Positions 44,312 through 53,892 of a DNA stretch of 64,000 nt are shown piece after piece. The first letter of the stretch is position 1; each line of letters opens with the position of its first letter. This DNA comes from Clostridioides difficile. GTDB taxonomy: Bacteria > Bacillota > Clostridia > Peptostreptococcales > Peptostreptococcaceae. The translations under genes and the position numbers were made by a program. A model generated the notes under the pieces. The model was given only the letters and a program-made list of their open reading frames with translations. It ran no database searches and was not told where the DNA came from. Where the stretch lies: positions 2,728,001 through 2,792,000 of the forward strand of contig CP103804.1 in NCBI GenBank assembly GCA_024919175.1. Reading direction: 5' to 3'.

Positions 44312-44350
44312 TATCCAAAACATATTTAAAACACTTAAATTTTCTTTAAA

Positions 44351-45898
44351 TTATATCAAATCTCCAACAACTTTTACTTTTATAAGAAGTGCATTACCTG
44401 GAAGATATGCAAGTGGAACATCTTCTATATTTAATACTTCTATAGTATCCTTTTTAGCACCTGCTTTTAAAGCTTTATTTATGGCTTCTTGCTTTGCATC
44501 TTCTATAGCATCTTCTCTAGACATTTTATCTAAGCTGTACACCTTTTCTACATCTCCACTTATTTGTCCTAAAGCTGCACCAATAGCATTTGCTGCAGTA
44601 TAATGAGGAGGTCTTATAACATTACTTATACCTTTTAGTTTTTCTGGCACAATGATACTTCCTCCACCAGTTAAAACTAATTCAACATCATTTTGGCTAG
44701 TCTTCATTTGATCTACAGCATCTTCTAGTTTTAAAATTACTTTTTTATATACCTCATCACAATAACCTTTATCTAAATTTTCAACATTACTTTTTCTATC
44801 CTCAAATGCCATACCTAACTTTGTAACAACATCTGATAAAGTTAAAGTGTCACCACCAAATATTATTGCATCTTCAGTTATTCTATAGCCCACACTCTCA
44901 GGACCTATTTTTATATTATCTTTTTCGCCTTTTACACAAGTTCCCCCAGCAAGTCCAATAGTTAAAACATCTGGCATTCTAAAGTTTGTATGTACTCCTC
45001 CAATTGTAACAGGAATTGAAGATTCTCTAGGAAATCCATTGTATAATACACCTAAATCACTCGTAGTTCCTCCGACATCTAGTACTATTGCATTTTTTAC
45101 TTTTGATAAGAACGATGCTCCCCTTATAGAATTTGTTATTCCACATCCAATTGTGAAAATAGGATACTTCATTGTGTACTCTAAGTTCATTAATGTTCCA
45201 TCATTTTGACTAAAATATATTTCTGCATCTATTCCTAAATCTTTAAGTGCTTTCTCAAATCCTAAAGATACGGCCTTACCTACTCTAGACAATGCAGAGT
45301 TTAAAATTGCTCCGTTTTCTCTTTCCAGTATACCTATATTACCTATTTCATTTGATAAGGATATTGGAATATCACCTAGAATCTCTCTAACCCATTTTGC
45401 AACTTCTTCTTCTTGTTGTTTATTTACAGGAGCAAATACTCCACTTATTGCTACACTTTCTACTTTACCTTTTACCTTATTACAAAACTCTACTACTTCA
45501 TCTTTACAAAGTTCATTTATCTTTCTTCCATCAAACTCATAACCACCAGATATCAATATTGAATCTAATTCTATTTTTTCTCGTAAATCTTCTGGCCAAT
45601 CTATAAATGGTAAAATAGCAGTAGTTGCTGGTTTTCCTATTCTTATCATTGCTACATTATTAAGCCTTTTTCTTTCTACTATTGCATTTGTACAGTGAGT
45701 TGTACCAAGCATAGCATATCTTATTAATGAATGGTCAATTTTACTTTCATCTATAACTTTTTTTAAGGCATTATAAACACCAGTTTCAACATCTTTTGTA
45801 GTTGCTACTTTAACCGAATGTATTACTTTTAATTCCTTATCCAGTATACAAGCATCTGTATTTGTTCCTCCAACGTCAATTCCTACACGATACATCAA
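44351..45898 (-). CDS. Hydantoinase/oxoprolinase family ATPase (HyuA-like)
   Basis: The 515-residue ASKHA-fold protein is of the HyuA/hydantoinase-oxoprolinase class, with N-terminal phosphate motif MYRVGIDVGGTNTDAC, a VLDVGGTTSDLG second phosphate motif and an LTGGGS adenosine motif. The class couples ATP hydrolysis to opening of hydantoin or 5-oxoproline rings; this single-chain form lacks a HyuB subunit. It is last in a T-box-controlled operon after a DUF917 protein (17-base gap) and an NCS1 permease, which suggests uptake and ring-opening of a hydantoin-like compound. Exact substrate unknown. Confidence 0.9.
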   Translation of the reverse strand: MMYRVGIDVGGTNTDACILDKELKVIHSVKVATTKDVETGVYNALKKVIDESKIDHSLIRYAMLGTTHCTNAIVERKRLNNVAMIRIGKPATTAILPFIDWPEDLREKIELDSILISGGYEFDGRKINELCKDEVVEFCNKVKGKVESVAISGVFAPVNKQQEEEVAKWVREILGDIPISLSNEIGNIGILERENGAILNSALSRVGKAVSLGFEKALKDLGIDAEIYFSQNDGTLMNLEYTMKYPIFTIGCGITNSIRGASFLSKVKNAIVLDVGGTTSDLGVLYNGFPRESSIPVTIGGVHTNFRMPDVLTIGLAGGTCVKGEKDNIKIGPESVGYRITEDAIIFGGDTLTLSDVVTKLGMAFEDRKSNVENLDKGYCDEVYKKVILKLEDAVDQMKTSQNDVELVLTGGGSIIVPEKLKGISNVIRPPHYTAANAIGAALGQISGDVEKVYSLDKMSREDAIEDAKQEAINKALKAGAKKDTIEVLNIEDVPLAYLPGNALLIKVKVVGDLI

Positions 45899-45915
45899 AA
45901 TTTCCCCCTAAATTT

Positions 45916-46995
45916 TTATTTTCCTTGTAATTCTTCTACTGTTTTATACTCTACATCATATCCAAAGTATCCAGGTCCAACTGTCTCAATTCCTTTTTTA
46001 GTTCTCCACTTTTCATTACAAGGAAAAGCTACTACCATCACACGAGAACCATATTTTACTCTTTCTGTAGTTATTGGGAATCCAGTTTCTAAATCTAATA
46101 TTGCTATTAAATCTGGTGTAATACAAAGTGGTGTACTACCTTTTTTTGCAATTAGATTTTCATTTTGGAATAGCACAGAATATTCCCCATCATATCCATT
46201 AATTCCAGCAAAGAATGCATGCCCTCTAGTAAATCCACCTTTTAATTCTCTTTTAATATCAACTACTTTTCCTTCAAATAATTTGTATCCTTTTAATTCT
46301 TTCAATATATTTTCAATAGCACCTTTAGAATCTGACTTATTCTCAAGTAAAAATCCTCCTATAGTTTCAGCTATAGTCAATGTATTTCCTATCGCAGCTT
46401 TTTTAACTTGAGCTCCATTTAAATTATAGTCACTAATAGAAGAACTTCCTCCCATTTCTACTGTTAAAGTCCTAGCTAATCTTTCTGACCAAATTCCATC
46501 AACAGGATAAAGGATAGCTGAATTACCCTTTTCATCAGCCATCACAGCAGGTGATGCTTCATATCCTTCAAGATAAAAAGTTACCATTTGAGCTTCAGGA
46601 AATGCTCTACCCATAGAATCTGCATCCAAAATAGGAAGCCCTTTTTTTGCAGCAACTGCTATTGGCATAAGTGAATTTATTCCCCCTATTTCTATAGGAA
46701 TTATAACATCAACTTTTCTATTCAATAATTTTTCCATTATCTCTAGAGGAGTAGTTAATTCCACTTCAGAAAGTAATTTTTCTATTGTAATTACAGGAGA
46801 ACCCATACCAGATACTGGTACTACTAAAGCATCATCCTCTAATTCATCTAAACTAATCACTTTTACAGGCCCGTACTTTTTAATTGCTTGTTTCGCAACT
46901 AATTTACCTATGTATGGGTCTCCTCCTCCTCCAGTTCCAAGCACTGCTGCACCAACTGCTATTTTATCCACGCTTTCTTCTGTTAAAAATCTCAT
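45916..46995 (-). CDS. DUF917 family protein
   Basis: The 359-residue protein is of the DUF917 family, which is strongly linked to HyuA-type proteins. One branch is described as S-methyl thiohydantoin desulfurase. N-terminal ALGTGGGGDPYIGK-like motif (VLGTGGGGDP, about 17-30), PIEIGGINSLMP and GGFTRGHAFF are present. It is the middle gene of the T-box operon with the permease upstream and the ATPase-type hydantoinase downstream. A hydantoin or related cyclic imide is the most reasonable substrate. Confidence 0.88.
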   Translation of the reverse strand: MRFLTEESVDKIAVGAAVLGTGGGGDPYIGKLVAKQAIKKYGPVKVISLDELEDDALVVPVSGMGSPVITIEKLLSEVELTTPLEIMEKLLNRKVDVIIPIEIGGINSLMPIAVAAKKGLPILDADSMGRAFPEAQMVTFYLEGYEASPAVMADEKGNSAILYPVDGIWSERLARTLTVEMGGSSSISDYNLNGAQVKKAAIGNTLTIAETIGGFLLENKSDSKGAIENILKELKGYKLFEGKVVDIKRELKGGFTRGHAFFAGINGYDGEYSVLFQNENLIAKKGSTPLCITPDLIAILDLETGFPITTERVKYGSRVMVVAFPCNEKWRTKKGIETVGPGYFGYDVEYKTVEELQGK

Positions 46996-47048
46996 GTTAC
47001 TTTCTCCTCATATCCCAAATTTATTTTATACTTTATAAGCACATTTCA

Positions 47049-48344
47049 TTAAACTGCTTTGTTTGCTTCTTGTTTGTTTTTTGATAAACAAATCACTTTC
47101 CCAATAATTGATTGTATTATAAATCCTGCTATAAATCCATCTAAAGGTGCTATAGTAGTAAGAGTTATAAATCCATATGTAGAAAGGTATGTTATTAATA
47201 TACCAATTATCCAAGATATTATTGAATGTTTAACTATTGGTTTGTATGCTATCCCCTTATCAAACCCTTTAAGTTCTTGTTTTACTATATAATATTCTGC
47301 TGTATACACACCACCAACAGGGGCAATAACAATTCCAAGTAAATTTAAAAATCCTATAAATCCTTCATATATTCCAAATACAGCTAATAAAGTTGCTACA
47401 ACACCAAGAACTATAGTTAATACTTTTTCAGGAGCTTTTTTTAATACAAGAGCTATACTTAGAGATGCAGAATAGACATTACTTGTATTAGTAGTCCATT
47501 GAGCTAATGTAAGTACAATTATACCTGGTATAGCAATTCCTAATGTAATAAAAATTCTCATAATATCTGAAGTACCCATACATTTTACTAATATTATTGA
47601 TACTACTATCATAAAAGCATTTCCAAATTGTATTCCTAGAAAACTTGAAAGTGCACAATCTCTTCTACTTTTGGCCCAACGACTTATATCTGGAGATACT
47701 ATTGCTCCAACTATTATTATACTCATTGATAGAGAAACTCCTCCTGCAAATGTCATAGTCGATTTCATATTATCATCAACTGGAATTCCATTCGCTTTGA
47801 AAGCTAAGAATATAGTTAACATCATAAGAATTAATAAGAATGGTACTGAATACACACTTAATTTTTCCATTGCTTTATATCCATAAATAGCTGTACTCAT
47901 CATCAAAAGACCACCTATGAGGCTTAAAACTTGCATGCTCACATCTAGATTTAATATATCTTTTATTATTATTTGAGCATTTTGAGCAAAAAAGCCTACT
48001 TGAACTCCAAACCATCCTAATAGAGAAACCCCTATAACTAGAGAAAATATTTTTGCTCCAGCTTCCCCAAACACATATTTCGTTATCATGGATGTAGATA
48101 AGCTTGTAGATGAACCCACTAAAGAGCATGTAGTATACAAAATAGCAGAAAAAAATGAACCTACAATTACTGATAATATTGCTTGTTTCATTGGCATACT
48201 TTGAGCTAGTTCAGCTCCTAAAATAACAGATGATAAATCCACACCTATCGCTACTAGCACCGAAAACATAGCTACCCAACCACGTTTTTGATTCTCTGGA
48301 ACTTGTTCCAGGGCATAATTAATTTTTTCTTCTTCCATTTTCAT
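47049..48344 (-). CDS. NCS1-family cytosine/purine/hydantoin permease
   Basis: The 431-residue membrane protein has about 12 helices and matches the NCS1/CodB family (the same fold as the hydantoin transporter Mhp1). Motifs include GWVAMFSVLVAIGVDLSSVILGAEL, SPDISRWAKSRRD and an APVGGVYTAEYYIVK C-terminal region. As first gene of the operon it probably imports the compound opened by the HyuA and DUF917 proteins. The ATG follows GGAGGGATG. The leader contains a T-box, so expression appears tied to amino-acid starvation rather than to pyrimidine supply. Confidence 0.9.
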   Translation of the reverse strand: MKMEEEKINYALEQVPENQKRGWVAMFSVLVAIGVDLSSVILGAELAQSMPMKQAILSVIVGSFFSAILYTTCSLVGSSTSLSTSMITKYVFGEAGAKIFSLVIGVSLLGWFGVQVGFFAQNAQIIIKDILNLDVSMQVLSLIGGLLMMSTAIYGYKAMEKLSVYSVPFLLILMMLTIFLAFKANGIPVDDNMKSTMTFAGGVSLSMSIIIVGAIVSPDISRWAKSRRDCALSSFLGIQFGNAFMIVVSIILVKCMGTSDIMRIFITLGIAIPGIIVLTLAQWTTNTSNVYSASLSIALVLKKAPEKVLTIVLGVVATLLAVFGIYEGFIGFLNLLGIVIAPVGGVYTAEYYIVKQELKGFDKGIAYKPIVKHSIISWIIGILITYLSTYGFITLTTIAPLDGFIAGFIIQSIIGKVICLSKNKQEANKAV

Positions 48345-48491
48345 CCCTCCACTAAAATTGTAAAACCATTTAGTTAGTTATTTTCTTTGTTTTACAATTT
48401 TCTAATTTATAAATTTATTAGCAACTATATATTTATAGTTTTCATTTAATATATAGTTTTAAATTTTCTGAAATAATTTTATAATAAAAAA

Positions 48492-48737
48492 CGTCTCTTG
48501 GAAAAAATCCAAGAGACGAATATAAATCCGTGTTACCACTCTTATTAGTAAAAATAATTTTACTCACTCATTTTCTTAAGGCGAATTAAACCACTACTAC
48601 AATTGAATTATAATAGTATTCTCCAAAGTTCTTTTCACACAAATTTCAATATTAGTTCTCAGCCAAATCTAACTCTCTGTAAAATTCCTTTATGCTACTT
48701 TCTTCTTCTGCGAATCTACGTTATTTATTTATTTATG
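48492..48737 (-). promoter_or_regulatory. T-box riboswitch of the permease-DUF917-hydantoinase operon
   Basis: On the minus strand the leader has the stem-I AGAGA-type element (ACAGAGAGTT), GGCTGAGA, a GAA-type loop-E motif, the antiterminator T-box AGTGGTAACACGG (48528-48540) and a perfect terminator stem (48492-48518) with T run. The specifier, by position after GTGTGAAA, looks like AGA (Arg) or AAC/AAG. I cannot decide between them without folding. Confidence 0.85.
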
Positions 48738-48743
48738 ATTTAT

Positions 48744-48772
48744 ATCATAATATATATGCAATATTTTGTCAA
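48744..48772 (-). promoter_or_regulatory. Promoter of the T-box operon
   Basis: Perfect -35 TTGACA (48767-48772) and -10 TATGAT (48744-48749) are separated by 17 bases on the minus strand. Confidence 0.8.
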
Positions 48773-49068
48773 CTTAAAAAGTAAATTACTTGTATTTTTT
48801 AGTTTTATATGTAATTTTTTATATTATTACTGTATTTATGTTTTGTGTTTTTTAAATTTAATAAGAATTTATATTATCTTTATACACAATTGATTATAAT
48901 TTTACAAATTAAACATTGCATCTACATAATAATTTATTGTATTTCAAATTACAAAATAAGAATATATAGCTTTATATCTACAAAATTTGTATATCAATTT
49001 GACAATTTGAAGTTTGTTAAACACAAATTATGTTCATCTAATAGATGCTATTTACTACTCAAGTAAAA
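48773..49068. other. AT-rich intergenic region
   Basis: No convincing gene is present: two open frames here are low-complexity hydrophobic and lack ribosome binding sites. Nothing structured is visible. Confidence 0.5.
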
Positions 49069-50148
49069 TTATACATTCAATTCAAAATCTAACTTATCTC
49101 GTTCTATTCCATTAATAATAAGTACAATCGAATGATTGCCTGAGTAATGCTTCCTTACACTTATATCTGCAAAAGAATGTTTTTTCTTATAAAGCTTTGT
49201 CTCATTTTCTTTTAGTGATACTTCTGATATTTTAAAAATCTTCCTGTTTCTTTTTCCATTGGATTTTACATAATCAATCCCATACTCAAGTCTTACTTTT
49301 GTTGCTTTCTTTGTTAAAATTGAAAATGAAAAAGTTATATCTCCTCCGATTGAAACTGACATTGTATCTAAAGTAAAGTCCTGAATATCAACAGAAGTAA
49401 TATCGTTGTATCCAAAAAGGTCTAACACCTCTCGATTACCTTTTTTTTGTAGAGTTCTGCAACCATGTTTTACAATCCAGTTAGTATATTCATTTACACC
49501 ATACCAATCCTTTGCTAGATTTACAACTAAATCTGGATGTGTTTTAGAAATGTCATTTAGATTATTCGCAACACTCTTTCGTACATACAGTGATGAGTCT
49601 GTTTTTAATTGTTCCAATATAGGTAGAATAGGTGTAGGGTCTTTTTTAAATTTAGTTAATGCTTGTGCCCAAGGTAACTGTGGACGACATCCTTCACTTG
49701 CAAGTCTTCGTACATGTTCATTTTTATGTTTAGACCAATCAAACATCTGTGCCATCATACGTTCTTCATCCTTGATGATAAATGTACGTACAGCAAACTC
49801 TGAAGACCAGTATTCAGTAGTCCTTTCTAAAGTACTTATGGATAAATCCCAATCAGTGTCATCCTGACCATAAACCTCAACAAAATCTGGAAAGAAAAAA
49901 GCAAAAGAAAATCCAGCGACTGCTTTTTCAAGAATGTTAAGAGCTTTTGTATATTCTGTTGGCAAATATGTACCCAAACTTATACTTATTTTTCGACATC
50001 TATCCTTTAACCCTAAATCATTCCATGTCTCATCTAATGTCGATTTTAAGAACTCGTCTATCTTAAATGATGTGTAAACTGATTGTATAGCCAATGCAAT
50101 CTCATGAAGTGACTCGTAATTAAACATATTTTTTAGTAAATCAGGCAT
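49069..50148 (-). CDS. DNA alkylation repair protein, AlkC-like
   Basis: The 359-residue protein matches the AlkC/AlkD HEAT-like-repeat DNA glycosylase superfamily. N-terminal helices (about 1-230) carry EYWSSEFAVRTFII, FDWSKHKNEHVRRLASEGCRPQLPWAQAL and SLYVRKSVANNLNDISKTHPDLV, followed by a C-terminal immunoglobulin-like domain (about 255-355) typical of AlkC. It removes 3-alkylated purines such as 3-methyladenine. GC is slightly higher than in neighbours. The gene stands alone between the T-box operon and the molybdenum operon. Confidence 0.9.
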   Translation of the reverse strand: MPDLLKNMFNYESLHEIALAIQSVYTSFKIDEFLKSTLDETWNDLGLKDRCRKISISLGTYLPTEYTKALNILEKAVAGFSFAFFFPDFVEVYGQDDTDWDLSISTLERTTEYWSSEFAVRTFIIKDEERMMAQMFDWSKHKNEHVRRLASEGCRPQLPWAQALTKFKKDPTPILPILEQLKTDSSLYVRKSVANNLNDISKTHPDLVVNLAKDWYGVNEYTNWIVKHGCRTLQKKGNREVLDLFGYNDITSVDIQDFTLDTMSVSIGGDITFSFSILTKKATKVRLEYGIDYVKSNGKRNRKIFKISEVSLKENETKLYKKKHSFADISVRKHYSGNHSIVLIINGIERDKLDFELNV

Positions 50149-50280
50149 ATGAGTATCTCTCCTCCAATATTCAATTTATTAATCATACCTCACATTATAC
50201 AACAGTATATTATATTGTTAAATCTATCTATTGAAAATAATTTACACTACACATTCTTAAAAGTATTTACTTACAGTAAA

Positions 50281-50322
50281 AAATGCCCGAACAGCCTATA
50301 AAATAAGGCTATACGAACATTT
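50281..50322 (-). terminator. Terminator of the molybdenum cofactor operon
   Basis: A long stem pairs AAATGCCCGAACAGCCT with its near-complement AGGCTATACGAACATTT (with G-U pairs). On the minus strand it is followed by TTTTTT. Confidence 0.75.
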
Positions 50323-50373
50323 AAGAAGATTTAAAGATATAATCAGAAATTTATTTTAAGTTTAATCAAATTT

Positions 50374-50808
50374 TTATTGAATTATATCTATTGAATCTCC
50401 AACATTTATAATTCCTTCCTTTAAAACCTTAACAAAAATTCCTTCACGTGGCATTACACAGTCCCCTGTTAATTTTTTAATCTCACATCCATTATGACAC
50501 TTTTTCCCTATTTGAGTTACTTCAACTTCACATTTGCCTATTTTTAATTTTGTACCAACAGGTAATGAAAATACTTCTATTCCTTCTGTAGTTATATTTT
50601 CAGCAAAGTCTCCAAATTTTAATTGGTCAAAACCTCTCATTTTCATTTTATCTATACTTTCTTTTCCAAGTAAACTTATTTGACGATGCCAGTTTCCCGC
50701 ATGTGCATCTCCAACTATTCCATAATTTATTTTTAGTTCTGCACATTGCACAGGAACCTTAATTACACCCTTTTTGTCACTTATATTTATTGACACTACT
50801 TTAGCCAT
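50374..50808 (-). CDS. MOSC-domain protein
   Basis: The 144-residue protein consists of a MOSC domain, related to the C terminus of molybdenum cofactor sulfurases. It shows GDAHAGNWHRQISLL, then GDFAENITTEGI and the family cysteine in KCHNGCEIK. In operons with moaA/moaC, such proteins are thought to handle sulfur or selenium transfer to, or trafficking of, the cofactor. It lies last in the molybdenum operon, 34 bases after moaC. Confidence 0.88.
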   Translation of the reverse strand: MAKVVSINISDKKGVIKVPVQCAELKINYGIVGDAHAGNWHRQISLLGKESIDKMKMRGFDQLKFGDFAENITTEGIEVFSLPVGTKLKIGKCEVEVTQIGKKCHNGCEIKKLTGDCVMPREGIFVKVLKEGIINVGDSIDIIQ

Positions 50809-50842
50809 ATTTCCTCCAAATTTTCACCCATATATTCTTAAA

Positions 50843-51313
50843 TTATTCAAACTTAAAATCGCCTGATTTTCCACCAGTTTTCTCCACAAGATGTATATTG
50901 CTTATGACCATCTTTTTATCAACTGCTTTACACATATCATAAATTGTAAGCGCTGCTAAAGAACAAGCACTTAATGCTTCCATTTCTACACCAGTTTTCC
51001 CAAGTGATTTGCAAGTTGCATATATTCTAATAGCAGATATAGAATCATCTATTTCAAATTCTAAATCACACCCAACCAATTTAATTTGATGGCACATTGG
51101 TATGTTTGAAGATGTATTTTTAGCTCCCATTATACCTGCTACTTGAGCTACGGATAATACATCTCCTTTTTTTATTTGTCCATTTTTTACCTTTTCTAAA
51201 GCTTCTTTACCAAGACTAATCGTAGCTGTTGCTATAGCAGTTCTTTTAGTATCATCTTTTTCACTTATATCTACCATCTTAGCATACCCTTTTTCATTTA
51301 TGTGTGTTAACAT
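50843..51313 (-). CDS. moaC: Cyclic pyranopterin monophosphate synthase MoaC
   Basis: This 156-residue enzyme converts the MoaA product to cyclic pyranopterin monophosphate in molybdenum cofactor synthesis. It shows the family motifs GVMGAKNTSSNIPMCHQIKL-like (AGIMGAKNTSSNIPMCHQ, about 70-87), GKTGVEMEALSACS and EKTGGKSGDF. Length is typical. It starts three bases after the moaA stop, in the same operon. Confidence 0.97.
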   Translation of the reverse strand: MLTHINEKGYAKMVDISEKDDTKRTAIATATISLGKEALEKVKNGQIKKGDVLSVAQVAGIMGAKNTSSNIPMCHQIKLVGCDLEFEIDDSISAIRIYATCKSLGKTGVEMEALSACSLAALTIYDMCKAVDKKMVISNIHLVEKTGGKSGDFKFE

Positions 51314-51316
51314 TAC

Positions 51317-52276
51317 CTATCCTCCAATTTCATACATACGTCTATTTGTATCACTACATTTATTTTCTATTAAATGATGTTTTTCTGGTTTTGCTTTTAT
51401 TATATCTTTCATAGTTTCTCTAAATAACAATGGTTTATGTAAAAGTGGTTTTATATCTATTTCCTCTTTTGAATGTAGACACAGTTTTATTGCACCGCTA
51501 GAAGTAAGTCTAATACGATTACAAGTATTGCAAAATGAACAGCTTAATGGAGTTATAATTCCTATTCTTCCTTTTGCTCCTTTAAACTTATAATATTCTG
51601 CTGTACTTTTTTCATCGTTTTTAACTTTATATAAACCATATATTTTTTCAACCATTTCTTTTACATTAAAATACCCTTTTTTGTAGACTCTATTAGCTTC
51701 ACCTAATGGCATAAGTTCAATAAATCTTACATCAATTGGTGATTTAACTGTTAAAAACATAAAGTCTTTAAGTTCATCATCATTAAATCCATTTATGGCA
51801 ACACAATTTACCTTTACTTTTATACCTAAATTTAAACATGACTCAATCGACTTTAATACTTCTTTTAAATTGCCACCTCTTGTCACAGATTTATATTTAT
51901 ATTCCTTTAAAGAATCTAAGCTTATATTTACTTTATTCAGTCCACATTCCTTAAGCTCAAATATTCTATCAGAAAGTCCAAGAGCATTAGTTGTCATTCC
52001 TATATTTTCTATTCCACATTCTTCTCTTGTAAACCTTACAAGTTCATTTAAATTAGGATATAAAAGAGGCTCTCCTCCAGTAAATCTAACCTTTGTTATC
52101 CCTTGTTCTGACATAGCCTTTATAATGAATTTATAGTCTTCAAAACTTAGATTATCGTTTATATAATTTTTTTCAAATTTAACATCTGGTGGCATACAAT
52201 AAACACACCTTAAATTACACTTATCTGTAAGTGAAATACGAAGGTAGTCTATTTTTCTTCCATACTTATCAATCAT
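51317..52276 (-). CDS. moaA: GTP 3',8-cyclase MoaA
   Basis: This 319-residue radical-SAM enzyme performs the first step of molybdenum cofactor synthesis. The N-terminal CNLRCVYC cluster motif (CX3CX2C, about 19-26) binds SAM; the C-terminal second [4Fe-4S] ligands are CSFCNTCNR and the downstream Cys in KLCLHS. It ends in the conserved Gly-Gly. TGGEPLL is present. It follows the mogA/moaB gene by 46 bases. Confidence 0.97.
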   Translation of the reverse strand: MIDKYGRKIDYLRISLTDKCNLRCVYCMPPDVKFEKNYINDNLSFEDYKFIIKAMSEQGITKVRFTGGEPLLYPNLNELVRFTREECGIENIGMTTNALGLSDRIFELKECGLNKVNISLDSLKEYKYKSVTRGGNLKEVLKSIESCLNLGIKVKVNCVAINGFNDDELKDFMFLTVKSPIDVRFIELMPLGEANRVYKKGYFNVKEMVEKIYGLYKVKNDEKSTAEYYKFKGAKGRIGIITPLSCSFCNTCNRIRLTSSGAIKLCLHSKEEIDIKPLLHKPLLFRETMKDIIKAKPEKHHLIENKCSDTNRRMYEIGG

Positions 52277-52322
52277 ACTCTATCTACCTCTTTGTCTATT
52301 TTTTATCTATCTGAATTATATA

Positions 52323-52826
52323 CTATTTTTTATTATTAGTGGCACACTCTGTGGCTTCTCCTCTTAAGATTTCTATGCCATGGTCTAAGACATCAATAAT
52401 GAAGCTTAGATTTTCAACTGCACCTTTGGGACTTCCAGGTAAATTTATTATTATAGAATTATTCCTTATTCCACTTACACCCCTACTTAGTATAGCTTTT
52501 TTAGTAATTTCTGTAGATTTCATTCTCATGTATTCACTAAGACCTGGTATCTCTCTTTCTAAAACATCTTTGGTAGCCTCTGGAGTTATATCTCTCTTTG
52601 AAAATCCAGTACCTCCATTAGTAAGAATTAAATCTACTTTATTACTGTTACAAATTTTTATAATATTTTCCTTTAACATTTCCTTATCATCTTTTATCAA
52701 CACATATTCAATAACTTTATAATTCCCTGTATTTTCAACAAATTCAGTTAATTTTTTTCCTGTTATGTCTTCTCTTTTCCCTTCATAGCCCTTATCACTA
52801 AGTGTTATAATTGCTACATTAAACAT
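52323..52826 (-). CDS. Molybdopterin adenylyltransferase, MogA/MoaB family
   Basis: This 167-residue protein is of the MoCF-biosynthesis fold that adenylates molybdopterin before molybdenum insertion. It shows LTNGGTGFSKRDITPEAT (about 69-86) and LPGSPKGAVENL (about 130-141). MogA and MoaB cannot be separated confidently by eye. No MoeA is present in the window, so the molybdenum insertion step must be encoded elsewhere. Confidence 0.93.
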   Translation of the reverse strand: MFNVAIITLSDKGYEGKREDITGKKLTEFVENTGNYKVIEYVLIKDDKEMLKENIIKICNSNKVDLILTNGGTGFSKRDITPEATKDVLEREIPGLSEYMRMKSTEITKKAILSRGVSGIRNNSIIINLPGSPKGAVENLSFIIDVLDHGIEILRGEATECATNNKK

Positions 52827-52888
52827 ATGGTTTCACCCCTTTATATATTAATTAAACTTTTATAAATAAAAAATCTATTCAATAGAAC

Positions 52889-53704
52889 CTATTTTGGTAA
52901 TATTCCTTCTGATAATAATGCTTCTAAAACTGCTCCTGCTATACAACGTCCTTTATCTGATATCGTAAATGAATTTTTTACTTCTTCCATTCGAGGGTCT
53001 ATATCCAATATCTTTAATCCTTTTTCTATTTGTGATCCATCTCTCAATAAGCCTCTCAAAACACCATCTATAGAAGCTTTCACTTCTATTTTATTTCCAT
53101 TTTTTTCAGTGATATAACATATTATATCTCCTTTTTTAACTACATTCCCTATATTACATACATTTTCTATTATTCCAACGTTCTCAGAATAAAAAACTCG
53201 GTCTTTAGTTATACCCAATATAGCACCTGGTATTCCTGTATTTTTTAAAGCATATCCTTCTCTTATCACTTTTCCTAAATTATGTCCTCTCATAGTTTCA
53301 ATAACTATATCTACATCTTTACCTGCACAAAATCCTGGTCCTAAAGCTATTGTAAGTGGTGCCATCGCTTTATTTGTTCCAATATTTTTTTTTGCAAGTA
53401 TACAATCTATAACTGCTACAGGACATATTTCATCTATATATTTACCTTTTGGGTCTATTATTAGTGCCACTTTTCTTTCATTTAAAGCTTTTTTTATTTC
53501 TGTTTTATCTTTGCAATACACACAATAGACACCTTCCACAGAAACTTCATTTTCATAAATAGCCTCACTAAAAGAAACTTTCCTTCTTATTGCAAGAGGA
53601 GTTTCAACTTCTAAAGCGATTATTTTAAAACCACAGCTATGTAACTTGTGTATGACTGCTGTTGCTAAATCTCCAGCTCCTCTAACTATTATAACATTGT
53701 TCAT
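52889..53704 (-). CDS. yqeB: Selenium-dependent molybdenum hydroxylase maturation protein YqeB
   Basis: This 271-residue Rossmann-type protein is of the YqeB/EF2563 family, used as a genomic marker of selenium-dependent molybdenum hydroxylases. It shows the nucleotide-binding start VIVRGAGDLATAVIHKL (about 4-20) and ALGPGFCAGKDVDIVIETMRGH (about 119-140). It is probably needed to install the labile selenium at the cofactor. The hydroxylase itself (xanthine dehydrogenase-like) is not in this window. It follows moaB/mogA's upstream position in the operon order. Confidence 0.93.
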   Translation of the reverse strand: MNNVIIVRGAGDLATAVIHKLHSCGFKIIALEVETPLAIRRKVSFSEAIYENEVSVEGVYCVYCKDKTEIKKALNERKVALIIDPKGKYIDEICPVAVIDCILAKKNIGTNKAMAPLTIALGPGFCAGKDVDIVIETMRGHNLGKVIREGYALKNTGIPGAILGITKDRVFYSENVGIIENVCNIGNVVKKGDIICYITEKNGNKIEVKASIDGVLRGLLRDGSQIEKGLKILDIDPRMEEVKNSFTISDKGRCIAGAVLEALLSEGILPK

Positions 53705-53837
53705 AATTTCTCCTACTAATAAAAATTTTTAAGTCTACACTATATATTATATAATATAATTTTACTTATTTATATAATATCATCTTATTTTATTATCATA
53801 ATGGTTAAAAGTTACTTCTACCTGATATTTTTCAAAG

Positions 53838-53879
53838 AAAAAGAGACATCCATAAAATTTATAAAAGATGTCTCTTTCT
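53838..53879 (-). terminator. Terminator after the YbjQ-family gene
   Basis: AAAGAGACATC and GATGTCTCTTT form a perfect stem with flanking A/T runs, placed between the YbjQ-type gene and yqeB. Read-through may still link the operon. Confidence 0.8.
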
Positions 53880-53892
53880 AACTACTTATATT

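Noticed and set aside
48603..49066. Two hydrophobic open frames on the plus strand
   Set aside because: They overlap the T-box leader or low-complexity AT-rich DNA and have no ribosome binding site.
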